A stretch of DNA of 64,000 nucleotides from Natrinema amylolyticus_A. Lineage in GTDB: Archaea; Halobacteriota; Halobacteria; Halobacteriales; Natrialbaceae. How positions within the stretch are numbered: position 1 is the first letter of the stretch; each line of letters opens with the position of its first letter. Both the position numbers and the translations under genes were made by a program. This document shows, one piece after another, positions 59,512 through 64,000 of this stretch. The notes under the pieces were generated by a model. That model saw nothing but the letters and a program-made list of their open reading frames with translations. It had not been told where the DNA came from and searched no databases. Where the stretch lies: positions 1 through 64,000 of the forward strand of contig NZ_JBHUDI010000013.1 in assembly GCF_042678045.1 (NCBI RefSeq), written 5' to 3'.

Positions 59512-60060
59512 CTACGCAGCCTCCCATTCTTCGATAAGGGCCGTTGCCGTCGTGAGTTCGGCGTTATAGACACGCTCGAGGTAGTCGAGCCCCTGCTCGT
59601 GTTCGTCTTCAGTGAATGCGTCGACGCAATCTTCGGGGACCACGATCTCGTAGCCGTTGAAAAAGCCGGTCGCCGACGAGTGGCGGACACACATGTTCGT
59701 ATGCAAGCCGGTCATCACGAGCCGATCCACGCCGAGGCTCCGGAGGTGTTGGTCGAGTCCGGTCCCGTAGAACGCGTCGTAGAATCGCTTCTCAAAGATG
59801 TGATCGTCGGCCTCGGGCTCGAGTTCCGGAATCACTTCGGCGCCCGCTGTCCCACGCATCGCGTGCTCTCCCCAGACCTCGAGTTCGAAGTCCTCCGGTC
59901 GGTGCGCATCATTGGCATAGATAACCGGAATATCGTGTTCGCGAGCCGCCGGGAGCAGTTCGTCACGGAGTGTAGGAATGATGTTTTGGGCCCGCTCTGC
60001 TTCAATCTCGCCAGTCACGAAGTCGTTCAGCATATCTAGTAGTATGACAGCGTCACTCAT
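59512..60060 (-). CDS. Isochorismatase-family cysteine hydrolase
   Basis: 182 residues with the complete triad of the family: Asp9 in L-L-D-M-L-N-D-F, Lys91 in F-E-K-R-F and Cys124 in T-N-M-C-V-R-H. G-T-A-G-A-E-V-I-P precedes the lysine. Likely nicotinamidase or a related amide hydrolase; the sequence W-G-E-H-A-M-R-G fits several subgroups. Monocistronic, start at 60060. Confidence 0.85.
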   Translation of the reverse strand: MSDAVILLDMLNDFVTGEIEAERAQNIIPTLRDELLPAAREHDIPVIYANDAHRPEDFELEVWGEHAMRGTAGAEVIPELEPEADDHIFEKRFYDAFYGTGLDQHLRSLGVDRLVMTGLHTNMCVRHSSATGFFNGYEIVVPEDCVDAFTEDEHEQGLDYLERVYNAELTTATALIEEWEAA

Positions 60061-60275
60061 GCATAGTTGTTGGTTTGATCAAAGGAAAGTACTTCGTAAA
60101 AACGCCGTGAATTTCAAACAAAAGTGATGTTTTGCGGACGGAACCGCTGTCTTCCGCACGGAGATCCTTCGTTAGGAGAAACGGAGCCACGTAGACGACC
60201 ACGAGCGTAATTCCGACGAGGGATACAATTAAGCGAGATGATATCGAGTAGTAACATGTGCAGGTGAATTGATAG

Positions 60276-60581
60276 ATGTCCCTCGCCGACGATCCACGTC
60301 CCCCACTCCCGGACTGGGTAACTAACGCCTACACCGTGCTTTCCGCCCAAATGACTGCTGCAGAGGCTCGCGAATGCAACGACAGCGTTCCGGCGATCGA
60401 CCGTGACCGAGCAGTAGCTGTGCTCTGTGCGTCCGACGAACTGGTACTCGAGCGGGAGGACGCCGAATACGCGATTCGGCGGTTACTCGAGCGCGGATAT
60501 TTCTACGCAGTCCACGGCGAACTGCGTGTGACTCTTCCATCGGAATCGCCAGGAACTCGTGGCAACAGATCGTCTGAGTAA
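60276..60581 (+). CDS. Small winged-helix-like protein, paralogue of 24895 gene
   Basis: 101 residues. D-P-R-P-P-L-P-D-W near the start, V-L-E-R-E-D-A-E-Y-A-I-R-R in the middle, then L-L-E-R-G-Y-F-Y as in the protein at 24895-25191; the C-terminus ends in a Ser-rich tail. Two paralogues 35 kb apart on opposite strands. An AT-rich region with TATA-like element lies before the start. Function unknown. Confidence 0.6.
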   Translation: MSLADDPRPPLPDWVTNAYTVLSAQMTAAEARECNDSVPAIDRDRAVAVLCASDELVLEREDAEYAIRRLLERGYFYAVHGELRVTLPSESPGTRGNRSSE

Positions 60582-60741
60582 CTCAACTCGATATCCGAGT
60601 GATCCGTTGCAACTTTCGGATGGCTTCTTCCTGTCAAATGGTCCTCCAATAATATATGCCTATCTTTGAACAGCGAGAGAAGGGGCGGAGAATATGCGCC
60701 AGAAGATAACTCCGAGTCCTCACGGTGAGGATAGGAGTAAC

Positions 60742-60984
60742 GGCTGTGTGGTGGTTCGAGAGACGTAGTCTCTCGTCATCACGAAAATCGAAGATTTTCG
60801 AACGACACAGCCCTCGGTACACCTGTTCGACCGCGAGAGCGGGACGTTTCAGACGAGAGAGCAGGTCGTGTCGTAGACCAACAAATATCCCACCTGCGTA
60901 CGGGAAGCCGCGCCGTCGTCGGGCTTTGCCCGACTGCTTGAGGGATCTCCGATCCCTCTCCGTTTACGGCGCGGAGGATGTCAC
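60742..60984 (+). mobile_element. TnpB C-terminal relic plus right end of an IS200/IS605-type element with nested hairpins
   Basis: Plus-strand codons from 60805 read T-Q-P-S-V-H-L-F-D-R-E-S-G-T-F and end E-Q-V-V-S at a TAG (60874), the end of haloarchaeal TnpB. Downstream, CCGCGCCGT and ACGGCGCGG (around 60908-60980) form an outer stem enclosing two hairpins with TTT and TCC loops, as in right-end hairpins of these elements, ending GGATGTCAC. Upstream, GGCTGTGT/ACACAGCC encloses two more hairpins with GTA and GAA loops. The rest of TnpB is gone. Confidence 0.6.
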
Positions 60985-61805
60985 TTTGTCCCTGACGGTA
61001 GGAGCCGGATTCTGACTGCCATTGGAGAGCAAAAGTACGGATTTGTCTGGACATAATAGCCATATTATAGCTGGAAAGGTTTATGCTATGAGCGAGCATA
61101 CCATAGTATGTCGGACGAAGCCACGAGGATTCACCGAACGACTCGATTCGAATGTCCGCACAGGGCAGGAAAAGTCGAGTTAGAGGTATAACCAAAGCCC
61201 CGGTAACACGGGAACGAGGTGAACGCCTCCAAGGAGACGAACGCGGCCCATAACTCGACCACCATGGTGGTCGAGTGAGAAGGCTCAGTAACGGATCTCG
61301 CGTAAGTGAGATTCGTGAACTGGAGATACCCAGGCCGAAGGGCCACAGAAACGTGCTCCCGTTCGGGTCCAAATTGGGGCCTTCGTCCGGGGATATTTCT
61401 ATCGATCCCGACTGCCAGTCGAGGCCAGTGGGAGAGCTCGGCAATAGAGTTGATCGGCGTTACCGAGAAAACAGGGAGCCTATGAATTGTACTGATCCAA
61501 CGATTGGGATTCGAATACGCAGATAGCGAAAGGGAGCGACCGATTCTGATGAAATATCATTTGATCACCGACCGTCAGTCTAATAATATTGGTAAACAAA
61601 CAACATTTCCCGAACACATGTATGGGACCACACTCATTCTAATATATGAGATAGTGGCTAGAATTAAACATGGAATGAGTTGCGTGCGGAATTATTAGAC
61701 AATGTCTATCTCATCCACAATTCTTTGGAGGCGTTTGTGAACGAGTGTGTCTTGCGATTAGGGTTTAGAAAGCACTATACGATCGGAGTGCGAGAGTTCT
61801 GGAAG
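60985..61805. other. Structured non-coding region upstream of the HTH regulator
   Basis: About 800 bases without a convincing gene. It contains a 22-bp perfect palindrome at 61254-61275 (CTCGACCACCA and its complement) and an ATCTC/GAGAT hairpin near 61300. A leaderless-looking ATG at 61108 opens a 27-codon frame that was not accepted. 61560-61805 is AT-rich with a TATA-like element (CACTATACGA) ~27 bases before the ATG at 61806. Confidence 0.4.
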
Positions 61806-62546
61806 ATGAATGCGCTAAAGCTTGACATGGTCCAGTACGATTGTCCGTACATCAGGACCACTCGAGAACACGACGTCGCCTTTCACACCCAACACTGGGA
61901 TTTCAACCAGGCGGATCGGACCCTCGAGACGCGACTGCTCGCGATCGGGGAGAACCCGGAAGAGCTACACGGCGCACTCGAGACGCTCAACGGGTACGAG
62001 ATGCTTCGGGGGTACGAACTCCTCTCTCGGAAACAGAACACGGCGCTCATCCGGTCGCGAATCGACGAAACTGACGCCATGCAGACGATCCGTAAGAACG
62101 ATGGCTATGTGACGGGTCCGTTCGTGATTCGAAATGGAAGTGAGATCTGGAACGTCGGCTTCGATAGAGCGAGGTCGGCAGAAGACGCTCTCTCGGAACT
62201 CGACGGCTCGAACGAGTTCACGATCAGGGGCGACGACTCGGTCCACATCGACGACTTCTTCGATATCCTTCAGAACGTCGAATCCCTCGGTGCAATGCTT
62301 CGGGCGCTCCAGAATCTCACCGACAGAGAACGCGAGACTCTTGAGGCCGCAGTCGAGAAGGGGTATTTTTCGACGCCGCGGGGAGCGACCCTGGACGACG
62401 TTGCCGGGGAGTTCGATATCTCGAAGATGGGGGCCTCAAAGAACCTTCGTCGGAGCCAACGAAAGGTTCTCCGCCGAGTTATTCGCGTAATGAACGACGT
62501 CGAAGCTCAAATGGAGTTACAGGACGAAACGTCGGACGGTCAGTAA
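61806..62546 (+). CDS. Bat-type HTH-10 transcriptional regulator
   Basis: 246 residues from the ATG at 61806; a GTG at 61680 would add 42 residues that look less convincing. The C-terminal ~55 residues carry the bacterio-opsin activator HTH: L-T-D-R-E-R-E-T-L-E-A-A, G-Y-F-S-T-P-R, D-V-A-G-E-F-D-I-S-K and N-L-R-R-S. The N-terminal domain (~1-160) has two C-free alpha/beta halves typical of the family's sensing part. It converges on the CoA-transferase genes and may control them; the target is unknown. Confidence 0.8.
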   Translation: MNALKLDMVQYDCPYIRTTREHDVAFHTQHWDFNQADRTLETRLLAIGENPEELHGALETLNGYEMLRGYELLSRKQNTALIRSRIDETDAMQTIRKNDGYVTGPFVIRNGSEIWNVGFDRARSAEDALSELDGSNEFTIRGDDSVHIDDFFDILQNVESLGAMLRALQNLTDRERETLEAAVEKGYFSTPRGATLDDVAGEFDISKMGASKNLRRSQRKVLRRVIRVMNDVEAQMELQDETSDGQ

Positions 62547-62552
62547 GAGTGT

Positions 62553-63311
62553 TCAGCGGATGATGCCTCGTGGATCGATCTCTTCGCGCAAGAGTCGTAA
62601 CTGTTCTGCGGTCGGCTCCGGACTCCGATCGTACGTCCCAACGTGAATCCGAAAGCCGCTTTCCTCGTTTACCGTCGCCTCTTCGACGCCTGGATGTAAG
62701 AACTCGAGTGTCAGCTCGCGGTCGTCGTCGAAGCCGTAGACGCCATACTGGGTGATCACGTGACTCGGCCCGGTCTCGGCAGGAAGCCCAGCGTCTTTGC
62801 GTGCACCTGGACCGTCGAGGTAGCCCGGTGTAGTCAGGAAGTCGAGCTCCTCGACGAAACTCGTCTCGTCTTGGCGCATCGTGACGATCGTTTCGTTGGC
62901 GAGCGACCCGATGTCATTTGCGCCACCGCTGCCCGGGAACCGGACGGTCGGGCGCTCCCAGTCGCCGATGACCGTCGAGTTGAGGTTGCCCCGGCGGTCG
63001 AGCTGTGCAGCCCCGAGAAAGCCGTAGTCGACGAAGCCGGCGCTCATGTAGGACATGACATCGTGCATCCCGGCGGCTTTTACGCCTCTGTGGAAGGTCC
63101 GCTCGTCGCCGACCGAGATCGGCAGTTCGGGTGCGTCGGGACCGATACCGCCGGCCTCGTAGATCATGGTCGCATCGGGTGCGTGCGTTCGCTGAGCGAG
63201 CATTGCCGCAAGCATCGGCATCCCCGTCCCGACAATGATCGTACTCTCGTCTTCGATGAGGCTCGCAGCGACGGTCGTCAGCAGTTCCGTCGACGTGTAC
63301 TCCTCACTCAT
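62553..63311 (-). CDS. Family I CoA-transferase, beta subunit (GctB-like)
   Basis: 252 residues. V-G-T-G-M-P-M-L-A-A near the start and Y-E-A-G-G-I, with the Glu where the catalytic residue of beta subunits lies; later G-F-L-G-A-A-Q-L-D and F-P-G-S-G-G-A-N-D. The start overlaps the alpha-subunit stop (ATGA). Family I enzymes move CoA between acids such as glutaconate, succinate or 3-oxoadipate. Substrate cannot be told. Confidence 0.85.
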   Translation of the reverse strand: MSEEYTSTELLTTVAASLIEDESTIIVGTGMPMLAAMLAQRTHAPDATMIYEAGGIGPDAPELPISVGDERTFHRGVKAAGMHDVMSYMSAGFVDYGFLGAAQLDRRGNLNSTVIGDWERPTVRFPGSGGANDIGSLANETIVTMRQDETSFVEELDFLTTPGYLDGPGARKDAGLPAETGPSHVITQYGVYGFDDDRELTLEFLHPGVEEATVNEESGFRIHVGTYDRSPEPTAEQLRLLREEIDPRGIIR

Positions 63312-64000
63312 GCCTGTTCACCCCCTTTGGGGCCGCCCGCATCCGGGCGCTCGTAGTTCTCGATCGCCTCGAGATCGGCGAGTCGCTCCTCGCCGCCGAC
63401 GGCCTCGAGGTACTCCTCGAAGTCCGCAGTACCAGTGACGTAACGCTCGAGGTACTCTTCGAGGCCCTCTTCGGTCGTCGTGAGTTCCATCCACTCCTCG
63501 AGGTGATCCTCGTCGAAATAGTACTTGTAGGGCATCTCACCAGGGTGGCTCCCGTAGGGCGCTTCGACGACCGCATCGACGAGGAAGTAGGGAATCTCGA
63601 CGTCTTTCGGCCGCGCCCTGAGTTCGTCGCTGTCGGCGATCTCTTCGGCGGTGACGATCAGCCGTTTGGCAGCACCTGCAAGTTCCGGGTCTTCGACGCT
63701 GATGCCGTCGATGACTGCATTACCGTACTTGTCGGCTTTCGAGACGTGAATGCAGGCGACGTCGGGATAGCAGGCGGGAACGAGCGTGATCGGCTCGCGG
63801 GTCCAAGGGTCCTCAACGATCTTCGCTGCACTCTTTTCGAAGGTCTCCGTTCCTGCGAGGATCCGAGCTGGAACGAACGGAACGCCCATCTTCGCAGCGA
63901 GAAATCGCCACTGAAGAGTTGCGTTGCTTGCCTCGGCGACGACCTCGACGTCGCCTTCTTCGACTCGCCGGCGGCCTGCCGGGGCGAGTCCACGGGTTTC
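63308..64000 (-). CDS. Family I CoA-transferase, alpha subunit (GctA-like), cut by window edge
   Basis: The frame stays open to the last base, so the 5' end lies beyond the window; 230 codons are visible. Internal ATG at 63889 is not the real start, because upstream codons (N-A-T-L-Q-W-R-F-L-A-A-K) belong to the family. P-A-C-Y-P-D-V-A and H-V-S-K-A-D-K-Y-G-N fit the alpha subunit. Its TGA overlaps the beta-subunit ATG, so the two are co-translated. Confidence 0.85.
   Translation of the reverse strand, partial: ETRGLAPAGRRRVEEGDVEVVAEASNATLQWRFLAAKMGVPFVPARILAGTETFEKSAAKIVEDPWTREPITLVPACYPDVACIHVSKADKYGNAVIDGISVEDPELAGAAKRLIVTAEEIADSDELRARPKDVEIPYFLVDAVVEAPYGSHPGEMPYKYYFDEDHLEEWMELTTTEEGLEEYLERYVTGTADFEEYLEAVGGEERLADLEAIENYERPDAGGPKGGEQA

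Noticed and set aside
61108..61191. Leaderless-looking ATG with a 27-codon frame after a good TATA element
   Set aside because: Too short, one Cys only, followed by structured repeats; could be a truncated gene start but cannot be supported.
1..64000. CRISPR arrays, rRNA and tRNA genes
   Set aside because: No regularly spaced repeats were seen by eye, and no rRNA or convincing tRNA cloverleaf was recognised; a dedicated scan could still reveal a tRNA.

Overview
The window is haloarchaeal. Proteins are acidic and Asp/Glu-rich, codons are GC-rich, many starts look leaderless with a TATA element about 25-30 bases upstream, and there is an archaeal EF-1alpha, a TFB-type zinc ribbon and a bacterio-opsin-activator-type HTH protein. 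The first ~27 kb looks like an integrated plasmid or the accessory part of a megaplasmid. The remainder is a metabolic region, still scattered with relics of IS200/IS605-type elements and MITE-like repeats. A Natrialbales-type host (Natrinema, Haloterrigena or Natronorubrum relatives) is a guess from style, not proven.

1-27 kb: the tail of a D5/P4-like primase, iteron-like repeats and an NrS-1-type primase/polymerase; a ComEC-like metallo-beta-lactamase lipoprotein with its DUF3006 partner; two toxin-antitoxin pairs (winged-helix/PemK-like and RHH/PIN) and a possible third (wHTH plus TumE-like); three PadR regulators, one broken; a plasmid RPA-like OB-fold protein; many one-domain zinc-ribbon proteins; an ArdC-like ssDNA-binding metalloprotein; a frameshifted GHKL-ATPase/HExxH gene; and household-type genes (ferritin-like, SDR, 1-Cys peroxiredoxin, GT2, D-glutamate cyclase-like) between them.

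27.6-37.6 kb: a complete NRPS-independent hydroxamate siderophore operon in the order of rhizobial rhbABCDEF (diaminobutyrate aminotransferase, decarboxylase, IucA/IucC synthetase, acyltransferase, N-hydroxylase, second synthetase), followed 3 bases later by an MFS transporter. Three TTAGG-N4-CCTAA palindromes of the DtxR/IdeR type lie upstream, two flanking the TATA element. A 24-codon leader ORF overlaps the first enzyme gene. The predicted product is a citrate-bis(diaminopropane) hydroxamate of the schizokinen type (inference).

37.6-45 kb: a saccharopine-dehydrogenase-like oxidoreductase, gene relics (TnpB tail, PAC2 tail, an unidentified fragment), a carotenoid oxygenase, a glutamine-rich protein, a stand-alone EF-1alpha outside its usual ribosomal neighbourhood, and a CBS-pair protein.

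45-64 kb: five close SDR paralogues in one direction, then an OYE-type flavoenzyme divergent from an acyl-CoA synthetase across a perfect inverted repeat. After these come DUF2237, a rhodanese-MBL fusion, a siroheme nitrite/sulfite reductase with a small partner, an isochorismatase hydrolase, a TnpB relic with nested hairpins, a Bat-type HTH regulator and a family I CoA-transferase running off the end. The SDRs, flavoenzyme, ligase and CoA-transferase suggest catabolism of an alcohol, terpenoid or acid via CoA thioesters, but the substrate cannot be read from sequence.
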